A DNA stretch of 22,663 nucleotides from a virus: positions 1 to 22,663 of the IMG/VR virus record IMGVR_UViG_3300021963_000701; one strand, written 5' to 3'. Within the stretch, counting starts at the first letter, position 1. Every line of letters begins with the position of its first letter. This document shows positions 1 through 4,429 of this stretch, piece by piece. The notes beneath the pieces were generated by a model. The model was not told the DNA's origin. It ran no database searches and saw nothing but the letters and a program-made list of their open reading frames with translations. Position numbers and translations under genes: made by a program.

Positions 1-374
1 ACAAGTTCAGCAATAGAAACAAGACAGAAACCACATCTTATTTTTGCTAAACTTCTTTATGACGAACTAAACGACATCAAATTACCAGTAGAACTTGGTA
101 AATAAAATTAGAATGGACATCTGCCAACCGTTATTATGGATTGGGTGATTTTGCTAAGAAGTTTGGTGGTTCTCCATCAAATATTCACACGCAACTTCGT
201 TATCTAACGAATGAAGTTCAATGGAAACGTATCGAAGATAGGATGAAAACTCCTGGTAAGTCTATTGATCGTTACATGAACTATGCGTATAGTTGGATTG
301 GTTGGGGCATTCATGGTGCCCGTACATCTTATGCACATGAATATGCTAACCGACTGATCACGGTAGAGGTTTGA
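1..374 (+). pseudogene. 3' end of phage tail-lysozyme-like gene, apparently frameshifted
   Basis: Two adjacent frames look like one gene. Frame 1 is open from the window edge to a TAA at 103-105 and ends in KLPVELGK. The frame used from 102 reads on as KLEWTSANRYYGLGDFAKKF and continues to the TGA at 372-374. One base inserted inside the TAA (TA-Y-A) would fuse them into a continuous VELGKYKLEW. The downstream part has the layout of phage tail lysozyme domains (Phage_lysozyme2): a YGLGDF segment like YGIGQW, a QLRYL helix, and a C-terminal SWIGWGIHGARTSYAHEY segment. Its role would be peptidoglycan cleavage at the tail tip. There is no credible start for a separate downstream gene: the only candidate is a TTG at 141, after clearly coding-like sequence. 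It could be a real broken gene or a sequencing/assembly indel in the A/T-rich stretch. The family call is from motif memory. Confidence 0.5.
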
Positions 375-383
375 TAAAATAGA

Positions 384-390
384 ATAAATA
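384..390 (+). promoter_or_regulatory. Possible T4-type late promoter box ATAAATA
   Basis: ATAAATA lies 28 bp before the ATG at 418. T4-like phages use TATAAATA-type boxes for late genes. Only the core is present and a short terminator-like hairpin follows it, so this is tentative. Confidence 0.3.
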
Positions 391-392
391 TT

Positions 393-417
393 GGGGAGTG
401 CTGCAGAACTCCCCTTT
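393..417 (+). terminator. Rho-independent terminator-like hairpin
   Basis: GGGGAGT (393-399) pairs perfectly with ACTCCCC (408-414) over an 8-nt loop, followed by TTT. It would end the upstream lysozyme-like transcript. The T-run is short and runs straight into the ATG of the next gene, so a role in its translation is also possible. Confidence 0.55.
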
Positions 418-810
418 ATGATTAACTTTGGAAAGAAGAAACCAGATATAAAACAATATGCTATAATAGGAATCATATTATCGTCTATTATTGCAGCACT
501 CTCTCAATGTACAGGATTATCTGAAAGTAAATTATGGGATTTATTTGATGAGATACAGAGAAAATATTTTCCACAAACTATAATTAATGAGTTTGTTATT
601 AAAGATCCAGAAAAATTAGAACGTAGGATTAAGCGTGATATTGACTCAGCAATTTCTCAGTATGAACGCTTGACGGGAGACGCTGGAGAGGTTAAAATGA
701 TTGCACCGAGGTTGGTTGAGAAACCACCAGACGGTAGCAAAGCGCAAGAACTACTAGGTGGTGAAATGCGACTTTGTGCTCCATGGGTTGACGACTGCCC
801 CAAAGAGTGA
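418..810 (+). CDS. Small membrane-anchored hypothetical protein
   Basis: The product is 130 aa and of unknown function. Residues 14-31 (YAIIGIILSSIIAALSQ) form one hydrophobic segment after a Lys-rich N-terminus, which predicts an N-in membrane anchor. A charged, probably helical domain follows, rich in Lys, Arg, Glu and Asp. The tail has two Cys residues (CAPWVDDCPKE). A membrane anchor plus a soluble domain with C-terminal Cys is compatible with a spanin-like or scaffold role, but no family is recognised. The ATG at 418 was chosen over a TTG at 391, which would translate the upstream hairpin. The coding end overlaps the promoter at 788-816, so the first tRNA-cluster promoter is built into this gene. 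Confidence 0.7.
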   Translation: MINFGKKKPDIKQYAIIGIILSSIIAALSQCTGLSESKLWDLFDEIQRKYFPQTIINEFVIKDPEKLERRIKRDIDSAISQYERLTGDAGEVKMIAPRLVEKPPDGSKAQELLGGEMRLCAPWVDDCPKE

Positions 811-816
811 TACAAT
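788..816 (+). promoter_or_regulatory. Sigma70-type promoter for the tRNA cluster
   Basis: TTGACG (788-793), exactly 17 bp, then TACAAT (811-816). The -35 box lies in the 3' end of the preceding gene and the -10 box starts directly after its stop codon. Transcription would start about 5 bp before the first tRNA. It matches a host RNA polymerase promoter, as used by early genes of T4-like cyanophages. Confidence 0.7.
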
Positions 817-826
817 AACTACATAA

Positions 827-898
827 GGGACTGTCGCCTATTGGTTAAGGCCCACTGCTTATAACGGTGTGAACGGAGTTCAATTCTCTGCAGTCCTA
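827..898 (+). tRNA. tRNA-Ile (anticodon UAU)
   Basis: The acceptor arm pairs GGGACTG with CAGTCCT (one G-U). The D-stem is GCCT/AGGC, the anticodon loop CTTATAA has TAT at 860-862, and the T-loop is TTCAATT. It reads AUA, a codon favoured in AT-rich phage genes and normally rare in GC-richer hosts. A second tRNA with the same anticodon but an unrelated body lies at 5447-5518. Confidence 0.9.
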
Positions 899-902
899 CC
901 TA

Positions 903-984
903 GGGTAGGTGTCCGAGTGGTTAATGGAGGCGGACTGTAAATCCGCTGGCTCTGCCTACGGGGGTTCAAATCCCTCCCTGCCCA
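903..984 (+). tRNA. tRNA-Tyr (anticodon GUA)
   Basis: The acceptor arm is GGGTAGG/CCTGCCC. The anticodon loop CTGTAAA has GTA at 937-939, there is a long class II variable arm, and the T-loop is TTCAAAT. The 82-nt length fits bacterial tRNA-Tyr. Confidence 0.92.
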
Positions 985-988
985 CCTT

Positions 989-1075
989 GGAGAGGTGTCC
1001 GAGTGGCTTAAGGAGCAGACCTGGAAAGTCTGTGTGGGAGCAATTTCACCGAGGGTTCAAATCCCTCTCTCTCCG
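989..1075 (+). tRNA. tRNA-Ser (anticodon GGA)
   Basis: The acceptor arm is GGAGAGG/TCTCTCC with discriminator G. The anticodon loop CTGGAAA has GGA at 1023-1025. It has a class II variable arm and a GAGGG/CCCTC T-stem. It reads UCC/UCU. A sigma70 promoter begins 1 nt after its 3' end. Confidence 0.92.
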
Positions 1076-1076
1076 C

Positions 1077-1105
1077 TTGACGATCAAATCAATTTATGAT
1101 ATGAT
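1077..1105 (+). promoter_or_regulatory. Sigma70-type promoter between tRNA-Ser and tRNA-Arg
   Basis: TTGACG (1077-1082), 17 bp, TATGAT (1100-1105). It starts one base after tRNA-Ser, and the predicted start falls just before tRNA-Arg. GACGATCA (1079-1086) is complementary to TGATTGTC (1102-1109) with one G-U, so the -35 and -10 regions lie in the two arms of a dyad. Confidence 0.7.
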
Positions 1106-1113
1106 TGTCTCAT

Positions 1114-1187
<74 letters not shown>

Positions 1188-1188
1188 C

Positions 1189-1217
1189 TTGACTTTTTGT
1201 GAAAAAAGTCTTATAAA
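1189..1217 (+). promoter_or_regulatory. Sigma70-type promoter, overlapping a TATAAATA late box
   Basis: TTGACT (1189-1194), 17 bp, TATAAA (1212-1217). The -10 is part of TATAAATA (1212-1219), the T4 late-promoter consensus, so the site could serve both early and late. GACTTTTT (1191-1198) pairs with AAAAAGTC (1203-1210), a perfect 8-bp hairpin in the -35/spacer region. It would drive the 33-aa reading frame at 1239. Confidence 0.6.
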
Positions 1218-1238
1218 TAAAACACTTAGGTCGAAACA

Positions 1239-1340
1239 ATGTCTTACTCCATGATTAACAAGCAGTTTAGTAATCTCGATTGCCGCGATTGGCATATTGA
1301 GGGTACTCCCCTGTTTGCAGATATGGAAAGACATATGTAA
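1239..1340 (+). CDS. Possible 33-aa small protein
   Basis: An ATG frame of 33 codons (MSYSMINKQFSNLDCRDW...) lies between tRNA-Arg and tRNA-Lys. It is unrecognised. The predicted peptide is mixed polar with one Cys and no membrane segment. Support comes from context: a promoter 20-50 bp upstream and a strong terminator 26 bp downstream make a self-contained unit of just this frame. No clear Shine-Dalgarno is visible, but many cyanophage genes lack one. The unit could instead be a small noncoding RNA with an incidental reading frame. Confidence 0.4.
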   Translation: MSYSMINKQFSNLDCRDWHIEGTPLFADMERHM

Positions 1341-1365
1341 GATGTAATCCATAAAAGCAAATAGA

Positions 1366-1399
1366 GGGGAGAGAAACCAAAAGTTTCCTCCCCTTTTTT
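1366..1399 (+). terminator. Strong rho-independent terminator
   Basis: GGGGAG plus GAAAC (1366-1377, one bulged A) pairs with GTTTC plus CTCCCC (1383-1393), followed by six Ts. It closes the unit that begins at 1189 inside the tRNA cluster. Confidence 0.85.
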
Positions 1400-1520
1400 G
1401 TTGCTTGGACCAGTTTCCTAAGTGTCCACCAATCTCCCCCCAGAGTCCAAAAGGTGGTATTCTTAAAGGGTGGTTGAGAGACCACCAGCACATCGACAAC
1501 TGAATATCTATCATATTATT
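1400..1520 (+). other. Structured spacer without a recognised gene
   Basis: No convincing gene is seen between the terminator and tRNA-Lys. It holds a perfect 6-bp hairpin (GGTGGT 1469-1474 with ACCACC 1481-1486) and a TGGAC/GTCCA pair near 1406-1420. No 17-bp-spaced promoter is visible, so how tRNA-Lys and its followers are transcribed past the terminator is unclear. Confidence 0.5.
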
Positions 1521-1592
1521 GGGACATTAACTCAGCGGTAGAGTATTCGGCTTTTAACCGATTAGTCCTCGGTTCGAATCCGAGATGTCCCA
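1521..1592 (+). tRNA. tRNA-Lys (anticodon UUU)
   Basis: The acceptor arm GGGACAT/ATGTCCC is perfect. The anticodon loop CTTTTAA has TTT at 1553-1555. The T-arm is CTCGG/CCGAG with TTCGAAT. It reads AAA/AAG. Confidence 0.93.
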
Positions 1593-1596
1593 CCTT

Positions 1597-1670
1597 GACC
1601 CATTAGTGTAGCGGTCTATCACGCCACCCTGTCACGGTGGAGATCACGGGTTCAAATCCCGTATGGGTCG
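1597..1670 (+). tRNA. tRNA-Asp (anticodon GUC)
   Basis: The acceptor arm GACCCAT/ATGGGTC is perfect with discriminator G. The anticodon stem is CCACC/GGTGG and the loop CTGTCAC has GTC at 1631-1633. The T-arm is ACGGG/CCCGT. Confidence 0.94.
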
Positions 1671-1672
1671 TT

Positions 1673-1718
1673 GCTACGCTGCCGATGGAGTGTCCCTCCT
1701 TGGCAGTTGTAGCATCAA
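1673..1718 (+). repeat. Hairpin leader before tRNA-Glu (copy A)
   Basis: GCTAC (1673-1677) and CTGCC (1679-1683) pair with GGCAG (1702-1706) and GTAGC (1709-1713), with an inner GGAG/CTCC stem. It ends in ATCAA directly before tRNA-Glu. A second spacer at 2288-2335 has the same GCTACG...GTAG...ATCAA frame. It may be a processing signal or a small structured RNA. Confidence 0.5.
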
Positions 1719-1790
1719 GTTCCTATCGACTAGCGGTTAGGTCACCACCCTTTCAAGGTGGCAGCACGGGTTCGAATCCCGTTAGGAATA
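1719..1790 (+). tRNA. tRNA-Glu (anticodon UUC)
   Basis: The acceptor arm is GTTCCTA/TAGGAAT (one G-U at the end). The anticodon stem is CCACC/GGTGG and the loop CTTTCAA has TTC at 1752-1754. The T-loop is TTCGAAT. Confidence 0.92.
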
Positions 1791-1794
1791 CTAT

Positions 1795-1866
1795 GGAATC
1801 GTAGCTCAGTGGTAGAGCACTCGGCTGATAACCGAGCGGTCACAAGTTCAAGTCTTGTCGGTTCCA
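1795..1866 (+). tRNA. tRNA-Ile (anticodon GAU)
   Basis: The acceptor arm is GGAATCG/CGGTTCC (one G-U). The anticodon stem is CTCGG/CCGAG and the loop CTGATAA has GAT at 1827-1829. It reads AUC/AUU and complements the two UAU isoleucine tRNAs. Confidence 0.93.
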
Positions 1867-1870
1867 CCTT

Positions 1871-1944
1871 GGCAGTATAGCTCAGTCTGGCAGAGCACGG
1901 GTCTCATATGCCTATGGTCGATAGTTCAAATCTATCTACTGCCT
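1871..1944 (+). tRNA. tRNA-Met or tRNA-Ile2 (anticodon CAU)
   Basis: The acceptor arm GGCAGTA/TACTGCC is perfect, the D-stem is GCTC/GAGC and the T-stem GATAG/CTATC. The anticodon loop CTCATAT has CAT at 1905-1907. The anticodon stem is weak (CGGGT with GCCTA: one C-A mismatch and two G-U). A G1-C72 pair excludes the initiator type. A CAU tRNA can also be an isoleucine tRNA after lysidine modification. With another CAU tRNA at 5523, one of the two may be that form. Confidence 0.8.
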
Positions 1945-1945
1945 T

Positions 1946-2016
1946 GTGTCGTTAGCCTAGTGGTAAGGCAGTGGTTTGTGGAACCACCTAGATGGGTTCA
2001 ATTCCCATACGGCACC
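1946..2016 (+). tRNA. tRNA-His (anticodon GUG)
   Basis: The acceptor arm is GTGTCGT/ACGGCAC with one G-U. The anticodon stem is GTGGT/ACCAC and the loop TTGTGGA has GTG at 1978-1980. The discriminator is C, as expected for histidine. Confidence 0.92.
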
Positions 2017-2020
2017 CCAT

Positions 2021-2091
2021 TGAGAAATCGTCTAACGGTAGGACACCTCCCTTTGAAGGAGTTTATCTAGGTTCGAGTCCTAGTTTCTCAG
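2021..2091 (+). tRNA. tRNA-Gln (anticodon UUG)
   Basis: The acceptor arm TGAGAAA/TTTCTCA has a U1-A72 pair, typical of glutamine tRNAs. The anticodon loop CTTTGAA has TTG at 2053-2055, with one C-U mismatch at the base of that stem. The discriminator is G. Confidence 0.92.
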
Positions 2092-2094
2092 CCA

Positions 2095-2166
2095 GTCGGG
2101 TTGGTCTAATGGTAAGATGCAGGTCTCCAAAACCTTGCGATGGGGGTTCGAATCCCTCACCCTTCG
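2095..2166 (+). tRNA. tRNA-Trp (anticodon CCA), acceptor arm mismatched
   Basis: The anticodon loop CTCCAAA has CCA at 2127-2129. The D-loop has GG and the T-arm is GGGGG/CCCTC with TTCGAAT. A genomic CCA follows at 2167-2169, fixing the end. The acceptor arm GTCGGGT against ACCCTTC has U-U and C-U mismatches at the second and third pairs, and there is a C-U at the base of the anticodon stem. It may be decaying, edited, or folded differently. Confidence 0.75.
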
Positions 2167-2170
2167 CCAA

Positions 2171-2243
2171 GTTCTTTTAGCTCAGTGGACAGAGCAGTAG
2201 GCTACGAACCTATGTGTCGGGAGTTCGAATCTCTCAAAGAACG
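2171..2243 (+). tRNA. tRNA-Arg (anticodon ACG)
   Basis: The acceptor arm GTTCTTT/AAAGAAC is perfect. The anticodon stem is GTAGG/CCTAT (one G-U) and the loop CTACGAA has ACG at 2204-2206. A34 would need TadA deamination to inosine by the host to read CGN codons. A promoter follows 1 nt after its 3' end. Confidence 0.92.
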
Positions 2244-2244
2244 C

Positions 2245-2273
2245 TTGACAGATTCTTGTAAATCTGTTAATAT
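2245..2273 (+). promoter_or_regulatory. Sigma70-type promoter between tRNA-Arg and tRNA-Leu
   Basis: TTGACA (2245-2250, consensus), 17 bp, TAATAT (2268-2273). ACAGATT (2248-2254) and AATCTGT (2261-2267) form a perfect 7-bp hairpin filling the spacer. It sits 1 nt after tRNA-Arg and would drive the leader at 2288 and tRNA-Leu. Confidence 0.72.
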
Positions 2274-2287
2274 ATAAAATGATAGAG

Positions 2288-2335
2288 GCTACGTCTCTGT
2301 TATATCCTTGAGGTATATCACACGTAGTCCATCAA
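2288..2335 (+). repeat. Hairpin leader before tRNA-Leu (copy B)
   Basis: GCTACG (2288-2293) pairs with CGTAG (2323-2327). An inner stem is TATA..CCT/AGG..TATA. It ends in CCATCAA directly before tRNA-Leu. It shares outer-stem sequence and the ATCAA end with copy A at 1673-1718 while the inner sequence differs, the pattern of a conserved structure. Confidence 0.5.
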
Positions 2336-2417
2336 GTCGATGTGGCGGAATTGGTAGACGCGCTGGGTTTAGGTTCCAGTAGAGTATTCTGTGAAGGTTC
2401 AAGTCCTTTCATCGACA
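2336..2417 (+). tRNA. tRNA-Leu (anticodon UAG)
   Basis: The acceptor arm GTCGATG/CATCGAC is perfect. The D-loop has the leucine-like GGCGGAATTGGTAGACG. The anticodon loop TTTAGGT has TAG at 2370-2372. A class II variable arm is present. It reads CUA and other CUN codons. Confidence 0.92.
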
Positions 2418-2418
2418 C

Positions 2419-2447
2419 TTGACAATTAAAACTAAATAGTTTATAAT
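2419..2447 (+). promoter_or_regulatory. Perfect-consensus sigma70 promoter before tRNA-Gly
   Basis: TTGACA (2419-2424), 17 bp, TATAAT (2442-2447): both boxes match consensus. GACAATTAAAACT (2421-2433) pairs with AGTTT plus TAATTGTC (2438-2451) over a 4-nt loop, with one bulged A. The entire core promoter is thus a 13-bp dyad, again starting 1 nt after a tRNA. Confidence 0.8.
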
Positions 2448-2457
2448 TGTCTCATAT

Positions 2458-2529
2458 GCGGGGTTAGTTCAGCGGTAGAACGCTATCCTTCCAAGTTAGA
2501 TGTCGTCGGTTCGATTCCGATACCCCGCT
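2458..2529 (+). tRNA. tRNA-Gly (anticodon UCC)
   Basis: The acceptor arm GCGGGGT/ACCCCGC is perfect. The anticodon loop CTTCCAA has TCC at 2490-2492. The anticodon stem CTATC/GTTAG has one U-U mismatch. The T-arm is TCGG/CCGA. It reads GGA/GGG. Confidence 0.9.
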
Positions 2530-2641
2530 CTTGGTAGTCGTTATGCAGATAGCATAGAAAGACGCCAACTAAATCCTATGGGAATCTCATAGGTCAAGGG
2601 AGTGATCACCCTTGCGGGAAGTTCTCTAACACTTCCCATTT
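2530..2641 (+). other. Spacer made of consecutive hairpins
   Basis: No gene is seen. Four inverted repeats lie in a row: TATGC/GCATA inside an outer TTGG/CCAA (2531-2570), CCTATG/CATAGG (about 2575-2593), CAAGGG/CCCTTG (about 2595-2615), and GGGAAG/CTTCCC (about 2617-2638). Such dense pairing suggests a structured RNA or processing spacer. Confidence 0.5.
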
Positions 2642-2713
2642 CCTCTGGTAGTCTATTGGTAAGGACGGGTGGACAACACACATGGAAACTGGGTTCGATT
2701 CCCAGACAGAGGT
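2642..2713 (+). tRNA. Degenerate tRNA-like element, anticodon not assignable
   Basis: The acceptor arm CCTCTGG/ACAGAGG pairs except at the seventh position. The D-arm is GTCT/GGAC with GG in the loop, and the T-arm CTGGG/CCCAG with TTCGATT is perfect. The anticodon region 2667-2688 cannot form a normal stem with U at position 33: there is no T between 2671 and 2682. Best folding gives a GACAACA loop (CAA at position 34-36) lacking U33. It is probably a tRNA pseudogene or a non-decoding tRNA-like RNA. Confidence 0.55.
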
Positions 2714-2721
2714 AACATTAT

Positions 2722-2793
2722 TCCCCTGTGGCGCAGCGGTAGCGCAGTTGACTGTTAATCAATGGGTCGCAAGTTCGAATCTTGCCGGGGGAG
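2722..2793 (+). tRNA. tRNA-Asn (anticodon GUU)
   Basis: The acceptor arm is TCCCCTG/CGGGGGA with U1-A72 and discriminator G. The anticodon loop CTGTTAA has GTT at 2754-2756. The T-arm is GCAAG/CTTGC. Confidence 0.93.
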
Positions 2794-2937
2794 TTGGAAG
2801 TTCTTCGGATCTTCCAAATTGCTGTTTGCGCTGGAAAGATAAACCAGAATGCCGCAGCAACAAACAGAATAAAGGGTCCAAACTTTTATTCTCATAGTGG
2901 GGTTCGGCTATACCTCCGTTAAACAAAATGGCCGCCA
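2794..2937 (+). other. Structured spacer between tRNA-Asn and tRNA-Val
   Basis: No credible gene. Hairpins seen: TTGGAAG/CTTCCAA (2794-2817), CTGTTTG/CAAACAG with an inner CTGG/CCAG (about 2822-2869), and GAATAAA/TTTATTC (about 2869-2893). It resembles the hairpin-rich spacer at 2530-2641. Confidence 0.5.
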
Positions 2938-3011
<74 letters not shown>

Positions 3012-3017
3012 TTTTGG

Positions 3018-3025
3018 TATAAATA
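3018..3025 (+). promoter_or_regulatory. Late-promoter-like TATAAATA
   Basis: An exact TATAAATA, 30 bp before the start at 3055, is the standard T4-type late promoter core and position. Confidence 0.5.
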
Positions 3026-3054
3026 TTTTTTTGAATTGAATAGGATGAGGGAAG

Positions 3055-3306
3055 ATGATAGTAGTAAGATGCAAGGAATGTAATAAGGAAATAACAAGTC
3101 ATCCATCAAAAACACAATGTTGTGGTTGTCCAAATATGATGACTGTAAAAGGTGATAGTGTTTCTGCTATTGACTTATCTAAGATTGTTATGGTAAACTC
3201 TATTAATAAAGACCAAAAGAAAAATGTTCTTTCCTCTCAGGATCTTGCTTATCAAGAGGCTAGAAGGCAAAGAAAAGTTCGTAAACTGGATTTCGAAATC
3301 CGATAG
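3055..3306 (+). CDS. Small zinc-ribbon-like protein
   Basis: The product is 83 aa. An N-terminal C-x2-C (Cys6, Cys9) and a CCGC cluster (about residues 22-25) look like a zinc ribbon, followed by a basic C-terminus (EARRQRKVRKLDFEIR). It is a small protein of unknown role; I believe close relatives occur in other cyanomyoviruses. A zinc ribbon plus basic tail would suit nucleic-acid or protein binding, which is inference. A purine-rich ribosome site (GAGGGAAG) lies just before the ATG. The TAG stop ends on the first base of tRNA-Ser at 3306, so the gene and tRNA share a transcript, and RNase P maturation would cut within the stop codon. Confidence 0.8.
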   Translation: MIVVRCKECNKEITSHPSKTQCCGCPNMMTVKGDSVSAIDLSKIVMVNSINKDQKKNVLSSQDLAYQEARRQRKVRKLDFEIR

Positions 3307-3397
3307 GAGGATTGGCAGAGTTAGGTTTAATGCAGGGGATTGCTAATCCCCCGATGTACTTTAAGTGCATCCGTTGGTTCAAATCCAACATCCTCCG
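3306..3397 (+). tRNA. tRNA-Ser (anticodon GCU)
   Basis: The acceptor arm GGAGGAT/ATCCTCC is perfect with discriminator G. The anticodon stem is GGGGA/TCCCC and the loop TTGCTAA has GCT at 3342-3344. It has a long variable arm. It reads AGC/AGU. Its first nucleotide is the last base of the upstream stop codon. Confidence 0.93.
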
Positions 3398-3400
3398 TTT

Positions 3401-3484
3401 GGAAAGGTGACCGAGTGGTTTAAGGTAGCAGTCTTGAAAACTGCCGTGTTAGTAGCACCGTGGGTTCGAATCCCACCCTTTCCG
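3401..3484 (+). tRNA. tRNA-Ser (anticodon UGA)
   Basis: The acceptor arm GGAAAGG/CCTTTCC is perfect with discriminator G. The anticodon stem is GCAGT/ACTGC and the loop CTTGAAA has TGA at 3435-3437. It has a class II variable arm. It is the third serine tRNA, so serine codons are covered entirely by phage tRNAs. Confidence 0.93.
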
Positions 3485-3545
3485 TTTTAAGATTAGTTAC
3501 AAATTTAACAATCTCTTTAACAGTGTTACGTAATGAACACATTTA

Positions 3546-3588
3546 TTGACGATGAAAGAACCGTGATTAGTATATAGTAGTATCACGG
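3546..3588 (+). promoter_or_regulatory. Possible weak promoter with dyad
   Basis: TTGACG (3546-3551) is followed by TATATA (3571-3576) at 19 bp, longer than ideal. A perfect 7-bp inverted repeat CCGTGAT (3561-3567) / ATCACGG (3582-3588) brackets the -10 region. It would serve the gene starting at 3598. Confidence 0.35.
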
Positions 3589-3597
3589 GACAGACCC

Positions 3598-3747
3598 ATG
3601 GATCAGCACACCTACCTTAATTGGGTGAAGATCAAGGCAACATTTGAAGAGTCTGGTAATACAGACAATATGTTTTATAAAAGAGCAGTTGAAATCGTAA
3701 AAACTCGTAGAGATCCTCTTGCAAAGTTTCTTGGAGATGAAAAATGA
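3598..3747 (+). CDS. 49-aa hypothetical protein
   Basis: The sequence begins MDQHTYLNWVKIKATFEESG and ends DPLAKFLGDEK. It is soluble, probably helical and unrecognised; small proteins of this type recur in cyanomyovirus genomes as I remember them. The stop TGA overlaps the next ATG by the ATGA arrangement (3744-3747), indicating translational coupling. The start ATG at 3598 follows the dyad at 3561-3588. Confidence 0.6.
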   Translation: MDQHTYLNWVKIKATFEESGNTDNMFYKRAVEIVKTRRDPLAKFLGDEK

Positions 3748-3950
3748 TGGAACCATTTGACGATGATTATGTTACTCGCACAGAAGTACAGGAGATGATT
3801 GATGCTGCTATACGAAGGCACAATCGAAATGCTTCCATTATTTCTATGTGCGTTGGTTGGGTGGTTCTTGCTCTATTTGCTGAGGGACTGTTGAGATTGG
3901 TTGGGGTTATTCCGCCTTTACTACCATGGCTCAAAATCACTCTGAACTAA
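3744..3950 (+). CDS. Small membrane protein
   Basis: The product is 68 aa. An acidic N-terminus (EPFDDDYVTRTEVQEMID) forms a short amphipathic helix, a basic patch RRHNRN follows, then a hydrophobic stretch from about residue 32 to 65 (IISMCVGWVVLALFAEGLLR plus a Pro-rich turn). This predicts one or two membrane helices. The function is unknown. It is first in a run of four tiny membrane genes with overlapping starts, so they are probably made together from one message. Confidence 0.65.
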   Translation: MMEPFDDDYVTRTEVQEMIDAAIRRHNRNASIISMCVGWVVLALFAEGLLRLVGVIPPLLPWLKITLN

Positions 3951-4222
3951 TTTTTTTGGTTCCGTGGTTTGTTCTTTTAGTTATTTCTATATCAATGTTT
4001 GTGCAGGGATGGATGATTATGAATGCTCATCATGGGTATTCAAAAAGTCCAAAAGTCAAACACCCAGAATTAAACGACGTTAAGGCAGGAGATCCTTTAC
4101 TGGTGATTAGATTTACAGAAGAAGATTTACAAGAACTACATCAAAGAATTCTTCAACAAAAAATGGATGAACTCTTTGAAGAACCATCTACTTACGAGGA
4201 TGATGAAGATGATGACCAATGA
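3926..4222 (+). CDS. Membrane-anchored acidic protein
   Basis: The product is 98 aa. One membrane helix spans about residues 7-30 (ELIFLVPWFVLLVISISMF). A soluble part follows with the segment DPLLVIRFTEEDLQELHQRI and a strongly acidic tail (EEPSTYEDDEDDDQ). The fold is unrecognised, though I believe it is conserved among cyanomyoviruses. It overlaps the preceding gene by 25 bp in another frame. A cytoplasmic acidic tail on a membrane anchor could dock to a basic partner, which is inference. Confidence 0.65.
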   Translation: MAQNHSELIFLVPWFVLLVISISMFVQGWMIMNAHHGYSKSPKVKHPELNDVKAGDPLLVIRFTEEDLQELHQRILQQKMDELFEEPSTYEDDEDDDQ

Positions 4223-4337
4223 AGAATGGATAATTTTTATTGAATTTGTTTCGCATGTTCTTTATATGTTTGTCTCATTTATGTGTGGAATTATAATAGG
4301 ATATATTGTAGGTTCTAGGAGCGGAGGAGATTACTAA
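4212..4337 (+). CDS. 41-aa membrane protein
   Basis: The frame starts at 4212 (in-frame ATGs also at 4203 and 4209) and reads MTNEEWIIFIEFVSHVLYMF...GSRSGGDY. One long hydrophobic helix covers about residues 6-34, ending with a glycine-rich GIIIGYIVGSRS, which is positive-inside-like. It overlaps the previous gene by 11 bp and the next by 1 bp (TAATG). The tight overlap pattern supports a real gene. Function unknown. Confidence 0.5.
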   Translation: MTNEEWIIFIEFVSHVLYMFVSFMCGIIIGYIVGSRSGGDY

Positions 4338-4429
4338 TGATTAGGTTAATTTTAAATTCTAGTATTATATTTTCTATGATCTCAGTGTTTATTCACTGGG
4401 GTTTAACTCATGCATATCCAAACCAATGA
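4337..4429 (+). CDS. 30-aa hydrophobic peptide
   Basis: The frame reads MIRLILNSSIIFSMISVFIH... and ends AYPNQ: a single hydrophobic segment and almost nothing else. Its start overlaps the previous stop (TAATG) and its stop overlaps the next start (ATGA, 4426-4429). Function unknown. The coupled overlaps on both sides are the main support. Confidence 0.4.
   Translation: MIRLILNSSIIFSMISVFIHWGLTHAYPNQ

Noticed and set aside
391-417. TTG start giving a longer form of the gene at 418
   Set aside because: It would translate the terminator-like hairpin; the ATG at 418 is the better start.
1595-1622. TTGACC followed by TATCAC at 16 bp across tRNA-Asp
   Set aside because: The bases are fixed by tRNA-Asp structure and the -10 is poor.
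1855-2180. Forward frames across tRNA-Met, -His, -Gln and -Trp
   Set aside because: They translate tRNA genes (typical GSIPIRH and GSNPSPFAK artefacts).
4270-4297. TTGTCT-16-TATAAT in the small frame at 4212
   Set aside because: The -35 is weak and the spacer differs from the uniform 17 bp elsewhere; kept out as insufficient.
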